From positions 86,968 to 150,967 of the forward strand of contig JAJDTG010000010.1 in the NCBI GenBank assembly GCA_022827275.1: 64,000 nt of DNA. The letters run 5' to 3'. The stretch is from Candidatus Dadabacteria bacterium (GTDB lineage: Bacteria; Desulfobacterota_D; UBA1144; Nemesobacterales; Nemesobacteraceae). The notes under the pieces were generated by a model. It ran no database searches. It was given only the letters and a program-made list of their open reading frames with translations, and was not told where the DNA came from. Positions 54,100 to 62,286 of the stretch are shown here, one piece after another; the first letter of the stretch is position 1, and each line of letters starts with the position of its first letter. A program made the position numbers and the translations under genes.

Positions 54100-55104
54100 A
54101 TGAACGAGGCTTCCTGCTGCCACACCCCGCCACCCGGCGAACCTCTCAGAGTCAGCCGGAACCTTAAAATCTCCCTTGCCCTGCTTCTCTGCCTTATTGC
54201 CGTCTCATTCCTGCCGTCGCTTTCGGCCCTTAATGCTTCTCTTCTGGGCTATCTAGGACTGCTCGCCATTCCACTTGCCGTGGGTTTTCTTCTGGGAGGG
54301 GCCGTAGACTACCTGGTTCCCCAGGGGTTTATATACAGATACCTTGGCAAAACGGGCAAGTCATCGCTCCTCTACGCACTTGCGGGAGGTTTTCTCATGT
54401 CTTCCTGTTCCCACGGAATACTTGCCATAGCGATCCAGATCTACAGAAAAGGTGCCAGCATCCCGGCCGTGATAACATTTCTGCTTGCTTCTCCCTGGGC
54501 GAATTTTCCCGTAACCATTCTTCTTATAAGTTTTTTCGGGTGGAAGGGAGTTCTGTTTATAGTTACGGCGGGATTTATTGCCATTATTACCGGCCTTGTA
54601 TTCCAGGCACTTGACCGGGGTGGCTACGTGGAGAAAAACGACGTCACGGGCTTGGAAGAAGAATACGAGTGGGAAAAGATAAAGAGTTTCTCCCTGAGGG
54701 AGAGTGTCCCGGGGGTTCTTAGAGGAAGTCTCGGTCTTTCCAACATGGTCCTCTGGTGGCTTATAATCGGCCTTATAGCGGCAGTTCTGATAGACGTATA
54801 TGTGCCCGGGGAATTTTTTATGCGGTACTTGGGACCGGACGCCGGTGGTCTTCTGCTCACCCTTGCGGGGGCCACGGTGATTGAGGTCTGCAGCGAGGGA
54901 AGTTCGGTTATTGCGTTTGAGATCTATGACAAGGTTCAGGCGTTTGGAAACCCATTTGTTTTCCTGATGGCGGGGGTTGTGACCGACTATACGGAGATCG
55001 GGCTTCTCTGGACTAGCATAGGCAGAAAGACGGCCCTGCTCCTTCCTGTAGTGGCCGTCCCTCAGGTGCTTTTCTTCGGGTTTCTCTATAACGCCTTTCT
55101 TTGA
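54100..55104 (+). CDS. Permease of the DUF318/ArsP type, possible metal efflux
   Basis: A 334-residue protein with about eight to ten helices. Two cysteine motifs lie in corresponding places of the two halves: SSCSHGILAIAIQIYRKG and EVCSEGSSVIAFEIYDK. The N-terminus carries Cys-Cys-His (EASCCHTPP). This is the pattern of the SO_0444/ArsP-like permeases thought to export copper, zinc or organoarsenicals. ATG 54100 is used. tag follows 18 bp downstream, which is probably only read-through. The substrate is unknown. Confidence 0.8.
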   Translation: MNEASCCHTPPPGEPLRVSRNLKISLALLLCLIAVSFLPSLSALNASLLGYLGLLAIPLAVGFLLGGAVDYLVPQGFIYRYLGKTGKSSLLYALAGGFLMSSCSHGILAIAIQIYRKGASIPAVITFLLASPWANFPVTILLISFFGWKGVLFIVTAGFIAIITGLVFQALDRGGYVEKNDVTGLEEEYEWEKIKSFSLRESVPGVLRGSLGLSNMVLWWLIIGLIAAVLIDVYVPGEFFMRYLGPDAGGLLLTLAGATVIEVCSEGSSVIAFEIYDKVQAFGNPFVFLMAGVVTDYTEIGLLWTSIGRKTALLLPVVAVPQVLFFGFLYNAFL

Positions 55105-55122
55105 ACCGTGGGGAGAGATAGA

Positions 55123-55704
55123 ATGCGAAGATGTCCGTGGTGCGAGCGAACTGATCTTGAGAGGGATTACCACGACAACGAATGGGGGGTTCCTGTTTTC
55201 TCCGATGAAAAGCAGTTTGAGTTTCTGGTTCTCGAGTCCGCCCAGGCAGGGCTGAGCTGGCTTACAGTTCTTCGCAAAAGGGAGAACTACAGGCGTCTTT
55301 ACGACGAGTTTGATCCGGAAAAAGTCGCCCGCTACGGGGAGGAAAAGATACGGGAACTCATGTCCGACAGCGGAATAATACGCAATCGAAAGAAGATAGA
55401 GGCTTCTATAAACAACGCCGTGCGGTTCCTTGAGATACGGGATGAGTTCGGAAGCTTCTCCGATTACCTGTGGGGATTTACCGGCGGAGTCCCGGTTATA
55501 AACGCCTGGGAGGAACTCTCGGAAATACCCGCCTCGACGGAACTTTCAGTGACGGTGAGCCGCGACCTCAAAAAACGGGGCTTTCGATTTATGGGCCCCA
55601 TTATCGTCTACTCTCATCTTCAGGCGACGGGGGTGGTGAACGATCACCTGGTCTCTTGTTTTCGCTACGGTGAGATCGTGGGTCTAGGCGAGGGAATCAA
55701 ATAG
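55123..55704 (+). CDS. tag: DNA-3-methyladenine glycosylase I
   Basis: Removes 3-methyladenine from alkylated DNA. The 193-residue protein starts MRRCPWCERT with the zinc cysteine, then YHDNEWGVPVFSDEKQFEFL, ESAQAGLSWLTVLRKRENYR and, near the end, NDHLVSCFRY with the remaining zinc His and Cys. ATG 55123 follows GGGGAGA; the GTG at 55108 is less likely. Its end overlaps the convergent gene by 21 bp. Confidence 0.95.
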   Translation: MRRCPWCERTDLERDYHDNEWGVPVFSDEKQFEFLVLESAQAGLSWLTVLRKRENYRRLYDEFDPEKVARYGEEKIRELMSDSGIIRNRKKIEASINNAVRFLEIRDEFGSFSDYLWGFTGGVPVINAWEELSEIPASTELSVTVSRDLKKRGFRFMGPIIVYSHLQATGVVNDHLVSCFRYGEIVGLGEGIK

Positions 55705-56304
55705 TCGCATGAAGTAATCTCCGCTTTGCCTGCTGAACTGGACAATTTTTTCGATCTTTTCTTTGCCTAGATCTTTTTCAATTTTTCTTACCGTTTTTTT
55801 TATCGCCAGAGAGTGCCCGGGATCTTCTTTGGCGTGAACCTCTATAAAAGTTGAGGGGTCTGGAACCGTCTCGAGTTCAGGGAAAAGAAGCCCCGATACG
55901 TTCTCGAACAGGTAGGAGTGTCCAAGTATCGCGACAGGAAACTGCTCGGCGGCATTCTGCAGAAACTCGTCGTACTCCCTTACGATCTCAAGGCAGAAAG
56001 GATTGACTTCCTTCTCACCGAGGTCCTTTAAGTCACGAAGGGCAATCTCGGCATGTCCGAGTTCTCCCTGTGCGCAGGAATGAAACCTTTTGCTTAGGTA
56101 GGGGTCAGAGTCTTTCGTGTTTATACTTGCCATGTTAACAGCTCTTTGACTGAGGAATTCGATTATATAAAAAGTGAACAGGAATTTTGCGTAGGTTTCC
56201 CGGCTTAGGTTCCCGGAAACAAGATCTTTTATCTCTTGCTTGTCTTTTACCCTGCGAAGGTAGGTTTCGACTTCGATGTCAAGAAGCGCTTCGAGCTTTT
56301 CCAT
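55684..56304 (-). CDS. Heme-oxygenase-like diiron protein (iron-containing redox enzyme type)
   Basis: A 206-residue all-helical protein of the heme-oxygenase/TENA-like fold. The candidate metal ligands are E-x2-H (CAQGELGHAEIAL) and H-x6-H (VHAKEDPGHSLAI) in separate helices, as in the heme-oxygenase-like diiron oxidases. No substrate can be predicted; other members act on fatty acids, amino acids or tailoring substrates. It converges with tag and has no obvious operon partner. Confidence 0.72.
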   Translation of the reverse strand: MEKLEALLDIEVETYLRRVKDKQEIKDLVSGNLSRETYAKFLFTFYIIEFLSQRAVNMASINTKDSDPYLSKRFHSCAQGELGHAEIALRDLKDLGEKEVNPFCLEIVREYDEFLQNAAEQFPVAILGHSYLFENVSGLLFPELETVPDPSTFIEVHAKEDPGHSLAIKKTVRKIEKDLGKEKIEKIVQFSRQSGDYFMRLFDSLA

Positions 56305-56434
56305 TTCGTTTTTCCCGGAATAAAATTCAGAACGACTATTATAATACAGAAATCCGTATTGTTAATTTTTCCTGCCGTTCTCCGGGTTGACTGCGCCACC
56401 TGGCTCAGGAACCATTAGGAAGCGTTGCTTTTCC

Positions 56435-56511
56435 GCGCCCGTAGCCCAACTGGACAGAGCGCTTGACTACGGATCAAGAGGTTGGGGGTTCGAATCCCTC
56501 CGGGCGCGCCA
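56435..56511 (+). tRNA. tRNA-Arg (anticodon ACG)
   Basis: Acceptor GCGCCCG/CGGGCGC, anticodon stem CTTGA/TCAAG with loop CTACGGA (anticodon ACG, presumably deaminated to ICG), T arm GGGTTCGAATCCC and encoded CCA. Confidence 0.96.
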
Positions 56512-56708
56512 TTCTTCAATATTAGAAGCCTTTACGAAGGACCTATCAAGCAGTTTCTTGAAGGGGCGAGGCATAACAAAGGGTTAATCCCTTTAGCTCC
56601 AGGCTCGAAAACACAAAGTTCATCAACCGGCGTCTTTGTTCAGGAGTTCCAGACTTAAGGGCGTCGTATGCGCCAGAAACCACTTCTGCTTACACTAGCC
56701 TTCTGCCT

Positions 56709-56933
56709 CTACCGTAACATGCTCTGGCTTCTGACATGATTCTTGTTAGTGAAATAGTTCGCAATATTAGATACGGTCCACGCGGATGCAGCTAACAATT
56801 GCAGGCAATCACCCAGTTCAAATGATCCGTAAACAATAACGGAAGTGAACCAGGACAAACTGGCGATCAATTGGCATAACCATTGTATGCTTATATTGGT
56901 CTTAACTTCTTTCTGAACCAGTTCTTTTCGCAT
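56709..56933 (-). CDS. Small membrane protein coupled to the flavoprotein
   Basis: A 74-residue protein with two hydrophobic segments (about WLCQLIASLSWFTSVIVYGS and CLQLLAASAWTVSNIANYF) and charged ends. Its ATG overlaps the stop of the flavoprotein gene (TGATG), so it is translated together with it. No family is recognised. It resembles short YgaP/PQ-loop-like helper proteins only in size; a role in anchoring the flavoprotein is speculation. Confidence 0.6.
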   Translation of the reverse strand: MRKELVQKEVKTNISIQWLCQLIASLSWFTSVIVYGSFELGDCLQLLAASAWTVSNIANYFTNKNHVRSQSMLR

Positions 56934-58051
56934 CAGCAAATACACTCTTCTCCGCAGCAGCTCAAGTCATCCAGGTAGAGGCCTTCGTTGTGATATGTCT
57001 CAAGCAGCGCTGTATCCATGCCCATCCGCTCTCCAATTGCGTTGGCGACAACGCCAAACCTCTGCCGATACTTGTAAATGAAACAGAAAATAAGATCATC
57101 ATGGCGAACTTGTGGACCGACGAGAAACAATCCGGGGGTTCTGGTTGATTCATCCTGCTCATTGAGCAAACAGTAATCTTTATTCTTCTCCCAATCAAAC
57201 AACTCTTTAATGACGACTAGGCTGCTTTTAAACCCTGTTGCCAGAATGGGTTGTGCGGCGCTTTTGTAAGGCGATGATCTGCCCCTGACATGAATCAGGT
57301 ACCTGTCCCGTTCCAACCTTACCTCCCTAACCATGGATTTATTAATAAGTTCAATCCTGTTATAAACCATTTCCTGCTTCAACCTCTCCAACGTAAAAGG
57401 CGATAAGTTTTCACTTGGGTCAGTTGTTTGTTTGCTCCAAAGCCCATCGCGGTCTAATACGCGAACTTTTTTGCCCAGTCGACTCAAATGGATGGCTGCA
57501 TCAATGCCGCTCTCATAGCCGCCGATAATATAAATTTCATCGCCTTTAACGTGTTCCCAGCTTTTCACTCGGCTGTTGTGCAGACACAACTCAGCACCTG
57601 GAATAGAATTTGTATTCGGGTATTGAAATTCTCCGCCCGCCCAAATCAAAAAGCGAGACTCTATCGGCTTTCCTTCAGTAATATGAACCTTAAAAGAGCC
57701 TTCAGAGTGAAGCACCTTCTCTACATTTATATGTTCAATAACTGGCAAATCAAAATATTCTGATACTTCTCTTAAATACCGGGCATACTCCTTACCGGTA
57801 GGGTGTTCTTTTTGAAGCATATATGCTGGCGAGGTCCCGGATATAACTGCGTTAAGGTCAAGATGACCATAAAAGTTAGTTGTAAATGAAGGGGTTAGGA
57901 GTTGCATTTCCTTCGGCCATTTATCGAAAGTCGCACCGACTTTTTCTCTCTCAAGAACAATCATTCGCTTTATACCCAAATCCTTGAGCATAGCAGCAAT
58001 TCCTATCCCTGCCGGACCGGCTCCAACAACAACAACATCAAATTGTCTCAT
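56933..58051 (-). CDS. FAD/NAD(P)-dependent oxidoreductase with Cys-rich tail
   Basis: A 372-residue flavoprotein. The N-terminal FAD loop is VVGAGPAGIGIAAML, the second dinucleotide loop is IIGGYESGIDAAIHLSRLG and a TGFKSSL segment follows. This matches the CzcO/flavin-monooxygenase-like group. The last eight residues contain four cysteines (Cys365, 366, 370, 372; CCGEECIC), a likely metal or thiol site. GGAGG lies 8 nt before the ATG. DNA here is more AT-rich than the genes to either side, which hints at transfer. It lies 130 bp downstream of znuB on the same strand, so a metal-linked role is possible but unproven. Confidence 0.78.
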   Translation of the reverse strand: MRQFDVVVVGAGPAGIGIAAMLKDLGIKRMIVLEREKVGATFDKWPKEMQLLTPSFTTNFYGHLDLNAVISGTSPAYMLQKEHPTGKEYARYLREVSEYFDLPVIEHINVEKVLHSEGSFKVHITEGKPIESRFLIWAGGEFQYPNTNSIPGAELCLHNSRVKSWEHVKGDEIYIIGGYESGIDAAIHLSRLGKKVRVLDRDGLWSKQTTDPSENLSPFTLERLKQEMVYNRIELINKSMVREVRLERDRYLIHVRGRSSPYKSAAQPILATGFKSSLVVIKELFDWEKNKDYCLLNEQDESTRTPGLFLVGPQVRHDDLIFCFIYKYRQRFGVVANAIGERMGMDTALLETYHNEGLYLDDLSCCGEECIC

Positions 58052-58181
58052 CTCTCTAACCTCCTAACGTTTCATATCGAAAGGATTTACTTGACGACAG
58101 CTGTTTCATTTAAACATTCTTGATATAGAGCATTGTGCTGGTTCGCAAATTGCTTGCTAGGGCGTGCACAATAAACTCTTC

Positions 58182-58943
58182 TTAAGTTTTCTGATCCCGG
58201 TTTGCCATCCTGACCCCTCGTATAATCAGGGCCGTCGCGGTATATGACAGGATAATAATCGGTCCGGCGGGCATATCGAACGCTACGGCGAAGGCGATGC
58301 CTGACAGAACCGCCGCTACCCCGCAGAGCCATGCGACAAGATGAGGCTGTCTTACGCGTACGGCGGCCAGAGCCGGCAGTATGAGGCTCGCAAAGACTAC
58401 ATAGACGCCGACCAGTTGAACCGACGAAGTGATGGCAAGAGCGAAGAGCAGGTAAAATCCAATGTTGTTTCGCACCTCGGGCCTGAAGAACCAAGCCAGC
58501 AGTATCAACGCGTAAATGGGCGAGTGTTTCGCCACGTCTGTCCATGTCACAAACAGCATCTGTCCCGAAAGCAGGTGCTTTACCTCTTCTCCGCCGTGGG
58601 GGTGATCGGCCAGCAGCAGAAGCGCCAGCGATGCGGCAAGTACGAAAGCGCATCCTATGATCGCTTCCTGTCGCTCGGGCATCGCCGTTTCCACCTTGCG
58701 GAAAAACAGCCCTGCCGCGACCGCGCAGCCAAGCGCCATGAACTGGATCAGCCACGGAGAAGGATCATGGATAAACATGTTGCCGACCACAAGCCCGAGT
58801 CCCGCAATCTGTGCCACCGCAAGATCAATAAAGATGATGCCGCGGCGCAGCACCTCGATGCCCAAGGGAGCGTGGGTAAGTGCGATCATGAGGCCGGCAG
58901 CCACTGCCGGCCCGATGATTTCCAGAAGTTCACCGTTTAACAT
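58182..58943 (-). CDS. Zinc/manganese-type ABC transporter permease (ZnuB family)
   Basis: A 253-residue inner-membrane protein of the ABC-3 family with about eight helices. Family segments are APLGIEVLRRGIIFIDLAVAQ, then LLSGQMLFVTW and VGVYVVFASLILPALAA. It imports a divalent metal delivered by the binding protein. It starts 7 bp after the znuA-like gene. The matching ATPase gene (znuC) is not found in the window. Confidence 0.9.
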   Translation of the reverse strand: MLNGELLEIIGPAVAAGLMIALTHAPLGIEVLRRGIIFIDLAVAQIAGLGLVVGNMFIHDPSPWLIQFMALGCAVAAGLFFRKVETAMPERQEAIIGCAFVLAASLALLLLADHPHGGEEVKHLLSGQMLFVTWTDVAKHSPIYALILLAWFFRPEVRNNIGFYLLFALAITSSVQLVGVYVVFASLILPALAAVRVRQPHLVAWLCGVAAVLSGIAFAVAFDMPAGPIIILSYTATALIIRGVRMANRDQKT

Positions 58944-58950
58944 GATATGT

Positions 58951-59865
58951 CTATTTTAACAAAGCTATAATCCTGTCAAACAGCGCGAACAGATCGCCGC
59001 TTTGGCTGTCACCGCCAATGGTGTAAGGAAGCACGACTGCCCTTGTCCCGGTTTTTTCCGAGAACCATTTGCTAGCTTTATCCGGATCGTAAGGGGTACG
59101 GATAATCACATCCGCCGGGCTGTTCCTTAACTGCTGCAGCAGATTCTTCAGGTGAGAAGTTGTGGGGGGAATTCCGGGCTTCGGTTCAAGCGCCCCCACT
59201 CCTTTCATTCCGAGCCAGTTAATCAGATAACTAAACGATTTGTGATGAACCACCACCGGCTTTCCTTTAAACTCGGCGGCCTCGGATTCCCACCGGGAGA
59301 TGGCCTTTTGCATGCGTGATGAAAAATCCCGGTAACTATCTTTATAAAAAGAGGTGTTTTCAGGGTCGATTCCCGAAAGGCGATCCGCAAGCACTTCGCC
59401 TACAATTATCAGGTTGTACGGATTCAGGTGCACGTGGGGATTACCTTCCGGATGTATATCTCCCATGCTGCGGTCGACCACAACCGGTACTTCGAGCATG
59501 GTGACCAGATTTGAAGCCATAAGGTAACCGACGGAACCGGGCTGGAGATCAGAACTTGCCTTCTTAAGCAGAACCGGAAGCCAGCCTATCTCAAGACTTG
59601 CGCCCGAGCAGATCAGCAAATCGGCTTTGCGCACTTTGGATATCAGGCTTGGGCGTGCCCTTATGTAGTGTGGATTCTGTGTGGCCAAGGTGGCTGCAAA
59701 CGCTTCCACCTTGTCACCGCCGACTTCTTGGGCCAGTGCCGCCCATTCCGGCTCACAGGCAAATACTCTTACCTTCTCCTGATCAGAAGCGGCGAAAGCG
59801 GGGATATGAGAAAACGGCAAGACGGCAAAGAACGCGGTTATAACCGCGAAACGTAATATATTCAT
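58951..59865 (-). CDS. Metal ABC transporter substrate-binding protein (ZnuA family)
   Basis: A 304-residue periplasmic protein of the cluster A-I metal-binding family. It has a signal peptide (residues 1-25, ending AFA), then the metal-ligand candidates in TQNPHYIRARPS, NPHVHLNPYN and VVHHKSFSYL. There is no His-rich loop between them. The first 30 residues and the ribosome-binding site are the same as those of the porin at 60426, because both lie in the repeated cassette. It is followed by the permease at 7 bp. Confidence 0.92.
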   Translation of the reverse strand: MNILRFAVITAFFAVLPFSHIPAFAASDQEKVRVFACEPEWAALAQEVGGDKVEAFAATLATQNPHYIRARPSLISKVRKADLLICSGASLEIGWLPVLLKKASSDLQPGSVGYLMASNLVTMLEVPVVVDRSMGDIHPEGNPHVHLNPYNLIIVGEVLADRLSGIDPENTSFYKDSYRDFSSRMQKAISRWESEAAEFKGKPVVVHHKSFSYLINWLGMKGVGALEPKPGIPPTTSHLKNLLQQLRNSPADVIIRTPYDPDKASKWFSEKTGTRAVVLPYTIGGDSQSGDLFALFDRIIALLK

Positions 59866-59943
59866 TTTTTCCTCCTTAAATTTAAAAAGAAGACTCTGCT
59901 GCCCGCACGTATGCGCGGGGAATATAAAAAGTCTGGTTACAGA

Positions 59944-60228
59944 TTAGGAGGAGATGGGAGGTCCGCGAGTAATTCCCGCTTCGCAAGTGTCCCGAACGAC
60001 GATAACGTCAGCGAGTGGCTGCGGGACGTGCTGTGCGCGGTGAAGAACACGGACTTCACTCGTGGCGCCGGGATCTGTATAGTCCTGATACTTGGCGTTC
60101 AGGCATATCTCGCATTCAGTGCCCTCATGCTTATGCTCCCGGGAGCCGCACTCGGCCGCATGGGCAAAGGAAAGCATCTGCGCCCCCAGAAAGGCGATTG
60201 TAAGCAATAAGGAAAATGTTCTGTTCAT
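59944..60228 (-). CDS. DUF2946-like small periplasmic protein, copy A
   Basis: A 94-residue secreted protein. The signal peptide ends at FAHA (residue 24). The mature part has Cys27, His32, His34, Cys39 and Cys42 (EHKHEGTECEIC), then Cys82 and a Gly-Pro-Pro ending, the layout of DUF2946-type proteins. The His/Cys cluster could hold zinc or another metal (inference). It is upstream of the znuA-like gene by 78 bp. Copy B lies at 61970. Confidence 0.75.
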   Translation of the reverse strand: MNRTFSLLLTIAFLGAQMLSFAHAAECGSREHKHEGTECEICLNAKYQDYTDPGATSEVRVLHRAQHVPQPLADVIVVRDTCEAGITRGPPISS

Positions 60229-60237
60229 CTGTATGGG

Positions 60238-60260
60238 TAAATGAGAAATATTATCATTTA
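60238..60260 (-). promoter_or_regulatory. Zur/Fur-like palindrome, copy A
   Basis: A 23-bp site of form TAAATGA-N9-TCATTTA, 9 of 11 half-site positions symmetric, located 10 bp before the small gene's start and overlapping a GATAAT sequence. This is the size and style of Fur-family operators. The regulator is not in the window. Confidence 0.5.
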
Positions 60261-60425
60261 GCCTACCACACGAGAAAGTACGGTGTCAATGATATATGTA
60301 CTTGAGGCCGCCAGTTCCACCGATTCCTTGGGCCAGTTGCCAAAAAATATGCCGGGGCCACGAAAAGCAGCCCCGGCAGGAGGATGGAGAGAAAAACTAG
60401 GTAGCGTTTCATGCTACTGTTGCTC

Positions 60426-61892
60426 TTAGTATTTATGCGCGGCGTGTGCACCTATGCTCATTATGTACTGGAGCAGAATCTGGTTGTCGCTCAGGTCCTC
60501 TCCTAGTTTTTCATGGTTGTACTGAAGGCGTATGCGCGAGAATTCGCTGTTTGACCAGTCGCCCATGACCGCCACCGCGTAGGGGTCGTGATCTATCCCT
60601 GAATCCTCGGGAGAGTAGATCTGGGAATAACGGGCACCGATTCTCCATTTCGGCGAGAACTTGAAAACCCCCTGTGCGTACCAGCCGTGGCTTCCTCCGT
60701 CGAGGTGCTCTTCGCGGACCTCGCCTCCTTCCTCAAGAGTGTAGTAGCCTTCTTCGTCACGCCAGAAATACTCACCCTGGAGAAGCACCTCCTTCTGGCG
60801 GATGTTTCCGGTGGGGGCCCAGACGTAGCGAAAATCAACCGAGTAAAGCCTCGTGTCGCCCGTAAACATGCCGGCGCTGAAGAACTCCTCATGTCCATGT
60901 TCATCCTCGTGTCCATGTTCATCCTCATGTCCATGTTCATCCTCATGTCCGTTTTCAGCAGCATGCTCGTCTTCATGCCCATGCTCGTCTTCGTGTCCAT
61001 GTCCGTGTCCGCCGCCGCGACCGCTTGCCTCTCCGTCAAGCAGGTAACCTCCGATTCTCCAGGATGAATTCTCTCCTATGTCACCGCCTACCCGCAGGAA
61101 GGCGCTGAATGAGTTTATGTCGCTACCCTCAGCTCCCGCAAACGGGAAATCGTCTCCGCGGAAAATACCGCCTCCCGCTTCGACATAGAAGTCTGTTGGA
61201 AGCACGTATGAAATCTGCGCTCCGGTATCATTAAAGCCCTTGTCGAGGTACACCCTGTAAGGCAGGGAACGATCGGCGAAATCGTCAGCGTGGGCGTGAT
61301 GCTCGTTCAGGTATCCCATGGTCCAGAACGCGCGTCCTATCCTTATCGTCGTTCCCGTTGGAAGCCCGAAACCTGGAAGGGTTTCCACGTATGCCTCCTC
61401 AAGCTCTATCTCAACCCCGTCTCCATGGTCTGCAAGAGCCGTGGTTATGTGTCCGTAAAATTTATCATCGACGCTTGTAGAGAGATTCAACTCGGTTTCT
61501 CCAAGGGAGATTCCTTCCGCTCCCCGTTCTCCCTCGTGTCCCAGGACAAACCCTGGAATCTCGCCCTCGTCAGAAGAGAAGGCGGCGAACCGTCCGCCCA
61601 GTATCGCTCCGATTGAAGGATTAAGGGTGCTGTTGTAAATGGCTCTGCCGGGGTAGACGCTGTCCCTGCTCTTTGAGTAAGTCGTTTTCGTTTTATCCAC
61701 GGTTGCCGCAGTCTTCATCTCGGCAAGTTTTTCCTCCATCTTTAAAATCCGGTTCTCATATTCTGACCTCATTTCCTGTATTTCCTTCTTTAAAGCTTCT
61801 ATCTCCTGATCAGAAGCGGCGAAAGCGGGGATATGAGAAAACGGCAAGACGGCAAAAAACGCAGTTATTACCGCGAAACGCAATATATTCAT
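60426..61892 (-). CDS. Outer-membrane porin-like protein with His-rich loop
   Basis: A 488-residue protein. Signal peptide (1-25), then a coiled coil (IEALKKEIQEMRSEYENRIL), then a beta-rich barrel-like body with alternating aromatic strands. A histidine/glutamate-rich stretch at about residues 290-334 repeats the unit GHEDEH. This layout suggests a trimeric-type or coiled-coil-anchored porin whose extracellular loop binds zinc or a similar metal. ATG 61892 has GGAGG upstream; a longer frame to 62012 runs into the repeat and is not used. The last strand ends near residue 488. The family is not identified more closely. Confidence 0.75.
   Translation of the reverse strand: MNILRFAVITAFFAVLPFSHIPAFAASDQEIEALKKEIQEMRSEYENRILKMEEKLAEMKTAATVDKTKTTYSKSRDSVYPGRAIYNSTLNPSIGAILGGRFAAFSSDEGEIPGFVLGHEGERGAEGISLGETELNLSTSVDDKFYGHITTALADHGDGVEIELEEAYVETLPGFGLPTGTTIRIGRAFWTMGYLNEHHAHADDFADRSLPYRVYLDKGFNDTGAQISYVLPTDFYVEAGGGIFRGDDFPFAGAEGSDINSFSAFLRVGGDIGENSSWRIGGYLLDGEASGRGGGHGHGHEDEHGHEDEHAAENGHEDEHGHEDEHGHEDEHGHEEFFSAGMFTGDTRLYSVDFRYVWAPTGNIRQKEVLLQGEYFWRDEEGYYTLEEGGEVREEHLDGGSHGWYAQGVFKFSPKWRIGARYSQIYSPEDSGIDHDPYAVAVMGDWSNSEFSRIRLQYNHEKLGEDLSDNQILLQYIMSIGAHAAHKY
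60889..61011 (-). repeat. Tandem 18-bp-type repeats encoding the His-rich loop
   Basis: At least three near-perfect 18-bp units (tgtccatgttcatcctca on the plus strand) at 60892-60950, followed by diverged units to about 61011. Each unit encodes six residues of the GHEDEH type. Such repeats are prone to copy-number change. Confidence 0.8.
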
Positions 61893-61969
61893 TTTTTCCT
61901 CCTTAAAGTTTGAAAAGAAAACTCCGCTGCCCGCACGTATGTGCGGGGAATAAACAGTCTGTTTACAGA

Positions 61970-62254
61970 TTAGGAGGAGATGGGAGGTCCGCGGGTAATT
62001 CCCGCTTCGCAAGTGTCCCGAACGACGACAACGTCAGCGGGTGGCTGCGGGACGTGCTGTGCGCGGTGAAGAACACGGACTTCACTCGTGGCACTGGGAC
62101 TTGAGAAGTCCTGATACTTGGCGCTCAGGCAGATTTCGCAGGAAACTCCCTCATGCTCGTGTTCCTGGGAATCGTACTCGGCCGCATGGGCAAAGGAGAG
62201 CATTTGCGCCCCCAGAAAGGCGATTGTAAGCAATAAGGAAAATGTTCTGTTCAT
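61970..62254 (-). CDS. DUF2946-like small periplasmic protein, copy B
   Basis: A 94-residue secreted protein, about 80% identical to copy A at 59944. The signal peptide and the last ~40 residues are nearly unchanged, while the segment around residues 27-55 differs most. It keeps His32, His34, Cys39, Cys42 and Cys82 but lacks Cys27. The conserved His/Cys cluster under a changing surface suggests that metal binding is what is kept. It precedes the porin gene. Confidence 0.75.
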   Translation of the reverse strand: MNRTFSLLLTIAFLGAQMLSFAHAAEYDSQEHEHEGVSCEICLSAKYQDFSSPSATSEVRVLHRAQHVPQPPADVVVVRDTCEAGITRGPPISS

Positions 62255-62263
62255 CTGTATGGG

Positions 62264-62286
62264 TAAATGAGAAATATTATCATTTA
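62264..62286 (-). promoter_or_regulatory. Zur/Fur-like palindrome, copy B
   Basis: Identical 23-bp palindrome to that at 60238-60260, 10 bp before the copy B start codon. Confidence 0.5.

Larger units (their letters stand above)
59775..60292 (-). repeat. Cassette copy A (direct repeat, ~518 bp)
   Basis: Near-identical to 61802-62318 in the same orientation, with scattered substitutions and one-base indels. In reading order on the minus strand it holds a palindromic operator-like site, a small CxxC/His gene, a spacer, a ribosome-binding site and the first ~30 codons (signal peptide) of the ZnuA-like gene. Similarity ends sharply inside that gene. Confidence 0.9.

Noticed and set aside
58087-58755. 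222-codon minus-strand frame overlapping the permease.
   Set aside because: It is in another frame of the ZnuB-like gene, with Arg-rich low-sense sequence.
59881-60292. Palindromes as a CRISPR or transposon end.
   Set aside because: Only two copies, tied to a coding cassette, with no spacer array, no transposase and no target duplication around them.
60687-61067. Plus-strand frames rich in Met/Ser/Cys-Pro opposite the porin.
   Set aside because: They are antisense to the 18-bp repeats, which stay open in several frames by repetition.
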